Assembly (NCBI GenBank): GCA_050084985.1
Contig: JBITNC010000001.1
Location: 46,500,001 to 46,564,000 of the forward strand
Origin: Nageia nagi
Taxonomy: Eukaryota > Pinophyta
Length of the DNA: 64,000 nucleotides
Reading direction: 5' to 3'
The translations under genes and the position numbers were made by a program. Positions within the stretch are counted from its first letter, which is position 1. The number at the start of each line of letters is the position of its first letter. The notes below the pieces were generated by a model that saw only the letters and a list, made by a program, of their open reading frames with translations, ran no database searches and was not told the origin of the DNA. Shown one piece after another: positions 45,884-55,729 of this stretch.

Positions 45884-46365
45884 ACTGTGAGGTTTATTTT
45901 AGTTTGATTATTGTTATATGCTTTTCTTCCTTATGTTCAGATTTCAAAAAAGTATAGGTATGTTTTAATGTGTTGTTTAAGCATGTATGTAGAGTTCTAT
46001 AGGTATTAAGATGTAGCATAATTCAAAATGCATCATAGATACAAATGATAAAAGGCAAGAATCTGAGATAGTGATTCAAATTAATCACAAAATTTGAAAT
46101 CACACAATCACTAGTGACTTGATATTAGATGTTAGCATTTCATCTCAGTCACCAATGTTTTGATAAGGGTCATTGATGACCCTTCATATATATACTCCAT
46201 ACAAATTATTTTATATATACATTTTGAAAAAATCCCTTTCATAGGGCAATTGGCCTAGTGATTTGAAATTTGTAATATCGAGGTCTTCCAAAAAATTAAT
46301 AAAATTTTAATTTGTATTAACTATGTTTGTCTTGTTTGCTAATAGGGTTGATTTTTTGGCTGATA
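45884..46365 (+). repeat. 3' LTR of Tat C, second part (482 bp)
   Basis: It continues the 5' LTR match from the internal ttgaactatgagg to the end GCTGATA. It adds to the first part (402 bp) to make 884 bp. It is followed by agtag, the right target duplication of Tat C. Confidence 0.93.
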
Positions 46366-46370
46366 AGTAG

Positions 46371-46542
46371 ATTATTTGGTTTCTCATTGATCACATGAAG
46401 TGTAAAGGAGATAAAATTATGGTGTAAAGCATTTGATCAAAAAATCTAAAGGAGGTCTAAATCCTTATGTTTTACCATGAAAATGTTTTTCATGGGTGCA
46501 ATTATGGTATAACTAATGGAAACAAATCTCCAAGTGGGATAT
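46371..46542 (+). other. Copia B sequence between Tat C and the copia B 3' LTR
   Basis: 172 bases that begin with FLIDHMKCKGDKIMVKH in one frame, weakly like the end of a copia RNase H (H-H-F-x-R-D...G). The end aaatctccaagtggga is the purine-rich tract before the 3' LTR. The rest of pol is absent. Confidence 0.5.
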
Positions 46543-47512
46543 TATTAAAGTGGAGCCCTATTCCTAAGTCTAGTTTAAGTTTTCCTATGTTCAGATGCTA
46601 ATTATCTAGTATAGGAATGACTATTATAATTTAGAGGCCAAAATATCAATTTTCCAAATGTTGAATGATTAACATATTGGAATCATCCTAGTTGTGAATA
46701 GTTAGAAAGCATTACAACTAATTTTTGTACTCATATGCTACTTCCAAAATACCATATTTGATATAACCCCTTATATATCAAGAAACATTGAGATATATCA
46801 ATAACAAGGTGTTTATTTTGGATATAGAAAATTGTTAGATAGTGTAAATGGATTCTAATTATTTTTAGTTTTTGATTTGAAATTAATTAAACATTTAGTT
46901 TATATATAAAAAATGTTTATTAAAATTAATATAATCAACATTGTATTAAAATTTTAATAAAATCAAAATAGTCATCCAAATGTTTATAACTAGAGAGACA
47001 TGCAACATTTTGGCAGCCTACCCCCTAGTTGCCATTGTAAAAATGCCTAAATATATTCTATGTTATTTTTCATCCATGGAGAACATGTACAAGATTATTT
47101 TATATTTTTTTTAGAGGTATATTGAGGATGTATAGTTATATAAATGTACAAGGGATGGATTGGGTAAACAATAATGAGTGTGTATTGTGTATTGTGTATT
47201 GATGTAAAATTTATTTATGATTGTATTCTAAAAATCTAGGAATGTGAGTGACTATTGTAAAAGATTGTGGTGAAGGTAAGGTTATAACAAGGTTATGTTA
47301 TTATTGTATCTCTTGGTATCTTGGATAAGGAATAAATAAAGATTAAAAGGCTTCTTTAAGGATGTAGCCTAGAAGGATTGGGTAAAACTCATTAAATTCT
47401 CTTGTCTCACATTATAGTTGGCTTGTGTGTTTCTTATTTTTGCAAATTCTAATTTGATTACAATAGTAATTAGGATTTTTAAGGGTGTATAGTAATACAA
47501 AAGAACCTAACA
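46543..47512 (+). repeat. 3' LTR of copia B (970 bp, with an insertion)
   Basis: It matches 20509-21183 from the start tattaaagtgga to the end cctaaca. A block of about 300 bp at roughly 46750-47060 is absent from the 5' LTR. Right flank gtagt fits ttagt on the left side at 4 of 5 bases. Confidence 0.88.
46750..47060. mobile_element. About 300-bp insertion in the 3' LTR of copia B
   Basis: The block lies between cttccaaaata and the shared tggagaacatgtac and replaces about 30 bases of the other LTR. It is very A+T-rich. No clear terminal inverted repeat or target duplication could be seen, so it may be a small DNA element (MITE-like) or another rearrangement. Confidence 0.45.
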
Positions 47513-47517
47513 GTAGT

Positions 47518-47960
47518 AACTAAAATAGATTTGTGTCCCTCACTATATTTAGGGTTGATAACTACATTTAAATCCAAATCCCAAATAGCAAAAGACCAAG
47601 GAGATATCATTATGGATGATTTGCTTGAAGAATCCTATTTTAAGTTACCATGCTTTTGGTATTTTTCACATTTCTAAACATGTAAAATGTAATCCTTTTC
47701 CATGGATGGACAATAATATCCTATTCTTAAGAGCTTATGAAATATGGCTTTACCATTGAAATGTCCTCCATTTATGCTATCATGTACTTGTTCTTTAGCT
47801 TTATTTTCTTTAGTTTTATTTAAGCATATAATCAAAGTACCATAAAATGACCTTTTAGAAAAAATATCACTAATAATGAAATACCTTGTAGTCATGCATT
47901 TTATTCTTCCCTTACAAAACTTGGACTGACATGAATTTGAAATCTTTCCTTGTTTTAGGT
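47518..47960 (-). pseudogene. Integrase of Tat B, N-terminal half
   Basis: The open segment 47674-47895 holds VHDSINGGHFNGKAIFHKLLRIGYYCPSM, the zinc-binding HHCC region in recognisable form (in blocks). Further down the minus strand are SPWSFAIWDLDL with the first catalytic aspartate and then GHKSILVTT at the copia B boundary. The C-terminal half resumes at 20508. One stop lies before the I-M-I-S-P-W block. Confidence 0.88.
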
Positions 47961-48560
47961 AGTTGTAGATGTTAGCATACCATTTGTCTAGATGAGAATA
48001 TCACATATTAGTGGCTATTTCTTGAGGAACCCTTGCTAATCATTATCATCCATAAAACAAGAATATATAAGGTTATTGATTTTGATAATAGTTTTATCAT
48101 CTTCAACTTAGTTAATAAAATAATATTAGCCATAACATATATCAATTTATTATTGTTTCTTGAAATATTTTCAAACTGAATCTATGTAAAGTATATTTGA
48201 ACCATAAAAGCAACTAAGTCCTTATATGGTTGAAATTTCTCATCTTTTATATTATAAAAATCATTGATTTGATTTATGATAAGTTGTGAGTCACCATAAA
48301 TGTTTAACTGATTAATTCAAAGGTTAATTGATGTCTTTAATTCCAAAACCAAATTTTCAAACATAGCCATCTTATTTGCGCATTCAAAATTTAACTTGTA
48401 AGCCATAGGAATCATACCACCTTTAGGAGGCACTAGCATAATACCTACCCCAACCCCTTGCAAACACTTAGATACATTAAAGAATAATGTCCTTATTTTA
48501 TCCTCACATGTTCAATTAGTTCCACAAGTTCATTTCTATTACTATCTTCATCACATGGTT
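47961..48560 (-). pseudogene. Archaeal-type RNase H (aRNH) of Tat B
   Basis: The minus strand reads GVGIMLVPPKGGMIPMAYKL near 48400-48460 and then NIYGDSQLIINQINDFYNIKDEKFQPYK near 48240-48320 (in blocks). This is the classic second RNase H of Tat elements: G-D-S-Q-L-I-I-N-Q is intact. Two stops lie between the blocks. The remaining 47961-48200 region is the RNase H-to-integrase link. Confidence 0.85.
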
Positions 48561-48990
48561 TTGCTACAAGCATGTCCACTATAACCTATCCTTTGAATTC
48601 CTTTTGGCATGTATATAGAAGATCAAACTCTTGTAAATCCATTATCCACTTGGTTATTCTTCCTTGTAATATTGGCTTTGATAACAAGTACCTCAATGGA
48701 TCATCTTGATTTTTGCATTCTATACTATCTTAGATAAATAGTAAATAGCCTTCTCCCTATTTTCTTTTTCAAGTTACACAAGGATTATTCCAATAACATT
48801 GCTTGTAACTGAGATATATAGATATAGAGGTTTGGTATGATCAACTGGATGCAAAATAGGAGGATAAGTAAGTAGCTTTTGATATCTTTAAATGCTTTTT
48901 GAAACTCCTTCATCCATATGAACTTGTTTCCCTTCCTAAGCAACTAAGAAAATGGGGTTGTTCTATCCGCTAACTAAGCTATGAATATTT
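48561..48990 (-). pseudogene. RNase H (gypsy type) of Tat B
   Basis: Fragments in this stretch follow RT and precede aRNH, for example PNLYIYIS near 48810 and a segment with ITRKNNQVDNGF near 48640. The latter resembles the end of the Ty3/gypsy RNase H in Tat elements. Preservation is poor and stops are frequent; the call leans on position between RT and aRNH. Confidence 0.6.
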
Positions 48991-49828
48991 TGACTACTTG
49001 TAACTTTCCTTCATACATATGATTGTTTCCCTTCCTAGACTAAGAAATGGGTGTCTATCCCTAACTAAGTATGAGTTGTATAATATTCTTTTATGGGAGG
49101 CATATCCATTATATGTTACCTTTTAGTATCTATTTTGCCTCCTTTAGATATAATGTAACCAAGCAACTTGCCATTAGATACCTCAAAAATATACTTCTTA
49201 GAATATAGCTTTAAGTTATACCATCTCTTCCATATGAAAATGACTCTTAAGTCCTCTAACTCTAAATGATTTTCCTTCTTATTTGATTTGGTAAGAATAT
49301 CATCAACATATACTTCAACTAATTTATAAATAAGGTCATGAAACATAGTTACTATATCTCTTTGGTATGTTTCCCCTATAGTTTTAAAATTAAAGGGTAT
49401 GAATACCCAACAAAATGTTCCCCAAGGTGTGGTGAATGTTATCTTATGTTGATATTATTTGTATATTCTAATCTAATTATAACTTGAGAAACCATCCATG
49501 AAATAATACAATTCATATCCTATAGTTGAATCCACAATTATGGAAATGTGTGGCAAAAAAAATTATCCTTTGGGAAGGCCTTGTTTAAGTATCTGAAATT
49601 TAAACAACATCTAATTTTTCCATTTGGTTTTAAAGATAGAAAAATGTTAATCAACCAAGGTGAGTAATTAATAGGTTCAATGAATCCTACCTTGAGATAC
49701 TTATCAATTTCTTTCTTGACCAGCAAAGAATATTTTGGATGCATTAGTATTTTTTTATAAAGTATAGGCTTAGCATCTTCATGTACTACTAAATTATGAG
49801 TCACAAAGGATGGATCTAACCATATCAT
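48991..49828 (-). pseudogene. Reverse transcriptase of Tat B
   Basis: The open segment 49538-49828 begins LDPSFVTHNLVV and contains KKEIDKYLKVGFIEPINYSPWL and KPNGKIRCCLNFRYLNKAFPKDNF (in blocks), the standard RT start in Tat elements. The open segment 49116-49346 keeps an intact catalytic box, Y-V-D-D-I-L, at about 49293-49310, followed by KKENHLELEDL and KYIFEVSNGKLLGYI. Between them the RT palm is frameshifted. Compared with Tat C, which has Y-V-N-D, this box is intact. Confidence 0.92.
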
Positions 49829-50050
49829 ATCATTGTATTCCTAAGAAAACATGTCCTTGAATTATATTAAGAACTTTTGATATGCTTATTTATCTTCCCT
49901 AATGATTCTTGTTCCAATCTGAACAAACCATGGAACCTCTTATGTATCAATGTTTATCTCAACAAGATGTTTAATCAACCATGGTATCACATCACTAGGT
50001 TGATAAAGATTATGCAATTCTCCCAATCCTATTATGTCATAAGAGAAATA

Positions 50051-50128
<78 letters not shown>

Positions 50129-51222
50129 CCCCTAGCTACCTAGCCTACTCCTATTTAATGAAAGAAGAAGGTAGGATAGTGTACCTAGGAAGAACCTACT
50201 ATATATATCCTTTATATCCTCTCCAAAGTAAGTATCAATATGATAAAAAAATTTGCCTTACCTCTTGGGATGAAATGGTTTGAACTCTAATATTTTCTCC
50301 AATGTATGTAGAAGTGCATCATCTATTTCAAATACATCAATAGTCCAATAATCTACCTTATCAAGCATGCGATAAGAGGAATAGTATTTATATATGATAA
50401 GATTAGTGTAGGCACTGAGGTTAATATGAAAACTATAGTTAGCATAGGTGTAAACCTTCTAAGGTAATTTTTCCCTATTTATTGATAGTAGCTCAACCAT
50501 GTTGAATGACTTTACCTTTGATTTTATCTCTGAGTCTTCATTACTTCTATAGAAGATTATATTTTTCTAAATTGTCTTCTTTGATCCTAGACTATTCTTT
50601 CCTTTTTTTGATTCAAACATTATTGTTGGTAACTCTTCGATTCCCTATTCATTCCTTCCAAGTCCTTTACCTTTATATTTTCTAGATTCCATGTATTGAG
50701 GTATCAATGGTGCATGATATCTTATTTTTCTTTTTTTTTTGTTAATCTTAACATAGGCTACCATATTTTTTCTTTCTATATCATCTTGTAGTTTTGAATT
50801 TGAGGTGTTTGTATTGTATAATATCATATTAACATCATCATTCTCTAATTCAAATTTATATTGGCTACATTTGTAGTAATGAGGGTCATGTGATCACTAG
50901 GGTGAGCGTGAGTGTTGAAGCTGATGTGAATGTTGGTTTTCCTTTGAGTTTTTCCTTTTGTTAAAACCTCTAATTTCATCTTCAATGACCTTCTAGTAGA
51001 TGGCCTATGTGCCAAAACTTATTTCTTTGTATAATTGCATGTTATCATCATTATTTTCTTCATCTTTATCATTTACCTCATGTATTTTGATATTTTTGTA
51101 AGGAACTATGGTGTTCTCGACTTGCATAATCATGTTTGAATTTTCTTCTACTACTTCAACTACAAATTCCTATCCATCATTGTTAAATTTAATTAACCTA
51201 TGCAATGTAGATGGTATGCATA
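49829..51222 (-). other. Protease-to-RT linker of Tat B, with a microsatellite
   Basis: About 1.4 kb matching the linker of Tat A in several blocks. The open minus segment 50645-50827 ends RKYKGKGLGRNE, equivalent to SKIYKGKGKGIRNN of Tat A. No domain was recognised. A (CT)n-(CA)n tract lies within it. Confidence 0.55.
50054..50127 (+). repeat. (TC)n-(AC)n compound microsatellite
   Basis: A TC run of about 32 bases (50054-50085) is followed by an AC run of about 40 bases, with one aac interruption. Tat A has acataca-type sequence at the matching place (near 430-450) but no expansion. Confidence 0.97.
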
Positions 51223-51640
51223 TCAAGGATGTATCCATGATCTCCTAAGAAGAATGTCATAAGGTAACTTCTTGTTTAGAACATATGTCATAACTTCCAC
51301 TATCTTTGGTCCTAATTGAATAGGTAACATGATATGAATGGCACATACTTTACTATCACTATCACAACCTATGATATTGTACTTCTTTCTTACAAATTTA
51401 GGCATCAACTCATCACCAAACTTGTTGAGCAAGTTTATAGAGAAAATATTCAAATGTACACCACTATGTACAAATGTATTCTTGATTGTTATTTCTAATA
51501 TCTTAACACAAATGTGTATTGGAAAGCACCTATCAATCTTATCATCACTAGGAATCTCATATTTAGTAAATGTTATGGCATTCTTGAAATAATTGATCAT
51601 TCATACGAATGATCTAGTTGAAATATTAGTATCAACATCA
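51223..51640 (-). pseudogene. Aspartic protease of Tat B
   Basis: The open segment 51223-51600 (125 residues) reads ITIKNTFVHSGVHLNIFSINLLNKFG, where the active site normally has D-D-G-A; here H-S-G-V replaces it, so the catalytic aspartate is lost. Then I-M-L-P-I-Q-L-G-P-K and YDILLRRSWIH follow, the last corresponding to Y-N-I-L-L-G-R-P-W-I-H with G and P changed. The domain is complete but mutated at key points. It would process the polyprotein. Confidence 0.88.
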
Positions 51641-52588
51641 ATACCACCAAGTAAATTGAATAATACCACTCTATGCTCTTTAGACATTTCAAATGACTTA
51701 GGAAAATTGATTTTAGCATTGATGTTCTTTAGATTTTTTAGAATATATTTTTTGCATTTATCATTTTTCTTTTCCTTAATGAAAGATTTAGAAGGTACCT
51801 CTTTTATAGTAGAAACTAGATTAGGAATACCTTTCTTCAATCTTGTAGCAAAAATACATGTTTATTCTAAATCTAACTCTATATCTGATTATGCATTTGT
51901 ATTGAATTCATCATCAAACTTAATTGGTTCACTGTTATCATCATATATAATCATATTTACCATATTGATGGAAGGTAGGTCTTGAGTTTTAACTTTGAGT
52001 ACATCATTTTTATATGATATTGTTCTACTACCCAAAAAGTATTTTAATTTCTTCCTCATAACATAATAACCTATTGTATTGTATCTTTTAACTTGGTGAT
52101 ATTTGCAAAATTGATTATCCTTATACCAAAGAGGTTTTTCATCATTAGGTCCATATTCCTTTCCTTGGATCTATTTGATTGAATCTTTTTTGAAACATTT
52201 ATCAAATATTTGATTAGCATTTACTAGTAATGGGTATATATATTTGGCTAATTTTCTATCTCTTGATTTATCTTGATTGGTTGGTTTAACTGCATTGACT
52301 AAAGCATCATCCTTTTTATTAAAGGGTTTCCTACCACTATCATTTTTGGAAGAAGAGGATGTATACTTGAGTAAATTATATCTTCCTAGGAATTCCTCTT
52401 TTTAAATAAGCAAATGATCCATATTCATTAATAAACCATTAACATTATCAAGTTATTTTTCACTAATAATAAGATTAATTTAATCAAGGAATAAACTTTG
52501 CAATGAAATGTTCTTCCACCTTTTATTCAATGGACCTCCAAAGCTTCACAAATCAAGGGGAAACTTTGACTAACCTTTTTGTTTGTCC
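51641..52588 (-). pseudogene. Gag of Tat B, C-terminal part and nucleocapsid link
   Basis: The minus strand holds the open segment 51601-51840 and, above it, NMVNMIIYDDNSEPIKFDDEF near 51905-51970, in step with the Tat A segment 2108-2365. Near 52030-52120 a CKYHQVK block corresponds to the nucleocapsid motif, partly eroded. The part up to 52588 continues into the CACTA boundary; the N-terminal part of Gag resumes at 62703. Confidence 0.75.
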
Positions 52589-52591
52589 TTG

Positions 52592-52604
52592 CACTAAACT
52601 AAAA
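52592..52604 (+). repeat. Left terminal inverted repeat of the CACTA element
   Basis: It begins with CACTA next to the ttg duplication and pairs with 62687-62699. Confidence 0.9.
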
Positions 52605-52629
52605 CTAACATAGATTTATATTTTAGGTT

Positions 52630-52880
52630 GAATAATTAAGTATTACAAGTATATTTTCTCCAAATTACCCCTTTTGGATTAATTTTTGATACTTTATGTT
52701 TTATCATGTAGCCAATTTTACACCTAAAAAATACATATGCTTAAAAGTATCTACAGTATTTCATTTTGTGCATATCCTATAATTGTAGGATTAATTATTA
52801 TATATGCATTATTTACCTTCTTATCCATGCAAGTTGTCTTCAGGGAGCCTTGAACTTCACTACCAAAATACCTATAAACC
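52630..52880 (+). repeat. Left subterminal repeat shared with the right side of the CACTA element
   Basis: The stretch containing tttgtgcatatcctataattgtaggattaat in parts, and then gagccttgaacttcactaccaaaatacc, recurs in direct orientation near 59030-59150, 60350-60470 and 61430-61530. Confidence 0.85.
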
Positions 52881-53700
52881 AATCCAAAACTAGTAAGTTG
52901 GTAGATGCTAGCCAAACACAAAAAAAATGTGGTTACCAAAAGTATATCATAGATGAAATAATAGAATATGTTATGGGCTAGTTGACTACATGATATGTAT
53001 TAGAACTTTATTTACAAATAAATTATGACATATGATATGAAATTATTTAAATACACCTTATGATACAGAAACTAGCTTGGATAAAGAAACCAACTATTCA
53101 ACCTAGAGATTTTCCAAGTGTCAAAAACTAGTGCCAAAGTGGTAATTTTTCCAAATCATGCTAGCCAAACATAAAAAAATATTTGGTTACCTACAAGTGC
53201 ATACCATGTTGTATATACATAGAAAATAATGAAACATGTTGTGGACTCCTTCATTGCATGGCATATATTAGAACTTGGTTACAGATAAATTATGATATGT
53301 GATATGAAATTATTTAAATACACCATATGATCCAAAACTAGCTTGGATAAGGAAACCAATTATTCAATACAAAACATTTCTAAGTATCAATTACCAATCC
53401 AAAAGTGGTAAGTAGCCAAAATCATGCTAGCTAAACATAGAAAAAATATGTGGTTACCTGCAAGTGCATATTGAGTTGTATATATAGATAAAAAAAATGA
53501 AATATGTTGTGGGCTCCTTTATTGCATGGATTGTATAAAAATTCTTTCATAATTAAATTATGATAAGTGATATGAAATGATTTAAATACATAATATGATT
53601 CAAAATCTAGCTTGGATAAGGAAATAATCTGTTCAATCCAAAAACTTTCCAAGTGTTAAAATCTAGTTGAAAAGTGGTAAGTTGCCAAAAATATGCTTGT
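52881..53700 (+). repeat. Tandem subterminal repeat, about three copies of 253-269 bp
   Basis: The marker gctagccaaaca occurs at 52907, 53160 and (as gctagctaaaca) 53426, with an eroded fourth near 53695. Each unit also has tgtggttacc, gttgtatata, a t-t-g-t-g-g-a-c-t-c-c-t-t block, tgaaattatttaaatacacca and ctagcttggataaggaaacc. Subterminal repeats of this kind are normal CACTA transposase-binding regions. Confidence 0.85.
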
Positions 53701-54059
53701 AATACTTAGTCAAAAACATTTTAGCATAAGTGTAAATCATATTTAAATCATTTGAGTATAAATTTAGATAATATAATTTGAATCTTATTGTGCTTATATT
53801 TAAATGATTGCATAAGATATGAAATTTTTTAAATACATCATTTCATCCAAAAACTATAATGGGGAAGTAAAGAAACTATTCAACCCATAAATTCTTTGAG
53901 CATAAACAACCATTCCAAAAGTGGTAATTTATACAAATACTATATTTTTTTCTTGTACAAGCTACCAAAATTTATGCTTACATAAATGTACCTTTAATAT
54001 CCTTACATACATATTTAATATTGCCATCATTTGTGTTATCATCTTGAGCAATTTTAAGT
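53701..54059. other. Sequence between tandem repeats and transposase end
   Basis: A more diverged continuation of the repeat is visible (tttaaatacatcattt near 53830, aaagtggtaa near 53915). No gene is supported. Confidence 0.5.
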
Positions 54060-54680
54060 TTAGTAAAATTTGTTCCTCCAAAGACATCCACATGTATGCT
54101 TTAGTGTATTTGATATCTCTTGGATGTGATATGAGATCCACATACCAACTTCTTTCAATTGAGTCATGTATATAAAAAATTTATTTAGCTTGCAATGATA
54201 AAATATATGGATCATCTTATAGTCTATCCCACATTGTAATCTACTCATATTAACCATAGTGTATCCCATTTTATCAGTTTTAAGTACACTCTTCTTATAA
54301 AAAATATTCACCTAATCAAATTTTAACAAGGGGTTTTCCCATCATAAGAAATTCAACAAAATGATTTCCTTAATAATACCATAATATATGATTATTTCAG
54401 TAACTTGGTTTGTATCTTTTGCACTTGAGCTACAACTAACAATTGCATTAACACACATGCCATTGTTTTGAGTTATTCTTTGTTCATATATATCTTTGTT
54501 ATGATATCTATAATTGTTGATTAGATAGCCTAAAAATTTGGTTGCAACTTGAATCAAATCACATGCCAACCATTTTATTGTATCAAATTTATCACCATTA
54601 TGTTGCGATTCATCTCCTTGAAACTGGAACAAAGAATAATAATTTAAATATGATTGCAAAACATTACATGATGATCATTA
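54060..54680 (-). pseudogene. CACTA transposase C-terminal domain (DUF4216-like)
   Basis: The open segment 54342-54659 contains IKWLACDLIQVATKFLGYLINNYRYHNKDI, then TQNNGMCVNA and SSSAKDTNQVTEIIIYYGIIKEII (in blocks). This is the C-terminal DUF4216 region found in TNP2-type transposases of plant CACTA elements. The segment 54060-54311 carries the tail, with LQCGIDYKMIHIFY-like remains. Stops separate the parts. Its exact biochemical role in transposition is not known. Confidence 0.88.
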
Positions 54681-54965
54681 CAAATGTTTAAGATTATATT
54701 TAAGTTAATACAATAACCTAATTTCATAACTAAGGGATGAATTCCTAAATATGAGCTTTTTGCATCATCGCTTCATCTCTCTCTACAAGAGGGTTGGATT
54801 CCTTAATACTCATCTTGTGCTTCCTAATTTGGCAAACAATTTATTAAGCATAGTTTATATAAATAATATTTGATCCTATATTATATATAATAGTAATAAA
54901 TAAATATGTACTTACTCTATCCAAGGTTGAACTTTATCCAAGTTCATGAGAACGCATCGATGGGC
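54681..54965 (-). other. Link between the DUF4218 and DUF4216 regions (probable intron or eroded coding)
   Basis: No domain is visible in these bases. The minus strand shows stops in all frames. Position suggests an intron or low-conservation coding sequence. Confidence 0.4.
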
Positions 54966-55238
54966 TTACTCAAGAGAAATTTTATCCAAATTAAAGACTT
55001 TGTGATTATACTTTAGCCTTCTATCAACTATGGTTTCTTCTTTTTCACTCCCTACATTATTACATGAAATATGATCACAAATCACTTCTAAACCTCTCAT
55101 GCAGTCTACACATAGTGAAATCATTTCCTTGATAACATGTTGCTTGATAATATAACCTTCAAGCCTAGCTTGGTTCTTTACATAGATTTCATAAATCCCC
55201 ATAAATATGAGAAAAAATAAATTTTGTTTGGATTATAT
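54966..55238 (-). pseudogene. CACTA transposase DUF4218 region, C-terminal part
   Basis: The minus strand holds IYVKNQARLEGYIIKQHVIKEMISLCVDCMRGLE (in blocks), matching the DUF4218 end of TNP2 transposases (family form: L-K-x-Y-V-x-N-x-A-x-P-E-G-S-I-x-E-x-Y). The N-terminal part is on the other side of the solo LTR at 55730-55990. Confidence 0.88.
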
Positions 55239-55724
55239 TGATGCATGTGTTGCCGGGGCCGTAACTTTTGATCCGGAGGTCGTTTTGCTTCGAAATTTAA
55301 ATTGTGGCTTCGTGACGAAATTCCGGTTATGGGAGTTTGCTAGAACTGCCATACCCAAAAAATGATATTTTTAAGGCCTGATTCATTCGTCTAAGGCCTG
55401 AAAAATAGGCTTTTTTAAGAGCACTCCTGATTCTAGGCTTTTTTTGCATGTTGCGCTTTTAGTAACTCTTGTTTTTCTTCTAGTTAAGGGTGGATATTTT
55501 AGATACTGCTTAATTAGTGTAAGAGGGATGCGCATGCAAATTTTGGGCGCAATCTGACTCATTTTGGTTTTTTGTTTTTTTTGTGGCTATTTAAAGGGCA
55601 TTGTATTCTCTTGGAGAGTATGTGGATTCAGGAATAAGAAGAGTGTTTTTGGTCTGGATTTCTTCTGTATGTTCTGTGACTGGAATTCAATTTCTGTTTT
55701 CCTGTTATAGCTGAATTCACATCA
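55239..55724 (+). mobile_element. Solo LTR (486 bp) nested in the CACTA transposase gene
   Basis: The segment begins TGATGCATG and ends CACATCA, giving a perfect 5-bp terminal inverted repeat TGATG...CATCA. It is flanked by identical tatat pentamers (55234-55238 and 55725-55729). No internal coding region is present, so it fits a solo LTR left by recombination between two LTRs. Base composition is richer in G+C than its surroundings (ttgccggggccgt near the start). No related copy was seen elsewhere in the window. The orientation is set by a TATA-like site at 55589-55596. Confidence 0.85.
55589..55596 (+). promoter_or_regulatory. TATA-like element in the solo LTR
   Basis: tatttaaa, preceded by ggc and followed by gggcattgtattctc. 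The position, two-thirds into the LTR, suits an LTR core promoter. The call rests on sequence alone. Confidence 0.4.
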
Positions 55725-55729
55725 TATAT

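Larger units (their letters stand above)
22244..46365 (+). mobile_element. Tat C: large Ty3/gypsy Tat-lineage element with two extra ORFs, nested in copia B
   Basis: The 884-bp 5' LTR is 22244-23127. The 3' LTR is 39018-39419 plus 45884-46365, also totalling 884 bp once the chromovirus and one duplicated attga are removed. Flanking pentamers ggtag and agtag match at 4 of 5. The internal order on the plus strand is leader, glutamine-rich Gag, protease, RT, RNase H, aRNH and integrase. A 6-kb 3' region follows with a sense ORF remnant and an antisense plant-mobile-domain ORF remnant. Without the chromovirus the element is about 17.7 kb, a typical size for large Tat/Ogre relatives. Its LTRs differ from Tat A and B, so it is another family. 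Confidence 0.93.
20509..47512 (+). mobile_element. Copia B: gag-only Ty1/copia element nested in Tat B integrase
   Basis: The 5' LTR (20509-21183) and 3' LTR (46543-47512) are homologous over their length except for an extra block of about 300 bp in the 3' copy. A tRNA-iMet PBS follows the 5' LTR and a purine tract precedes the 3' LTR. Flanks ttagt (20504-20508) and gtagt (47513-47517) match at 4 of 5. Deleting the element with one flank copy rejoins the Tat B integrase in frame at its normal length. After removing the nested Tat C, only about 2.9 kb of copia B remains, with gag but no protease, integrase or RT. Confidence 0.9.

Noticed and set aside
49877-50143. Plus-strand open frame with Ser-Leu and Thr-His repeats
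   Set aside because: It is a translation of the (TC)n-(AC)n microsatellite and its flank, on the strand opposite to the Tat B linker.
51338-51985. Plus-strand open frames of 84 and 130 residues
   Set aside because: They are shadows of the Tat B protease and gag linker on the minus strand, which carry the real motifs.
52881-53700. CRISPR-like array
   Set aside because: The repeats are about 260 bp, imperfect and directly adjacent, not short identical repeats with unique spacers, and they sit in the subterminal region of a plant transposon.
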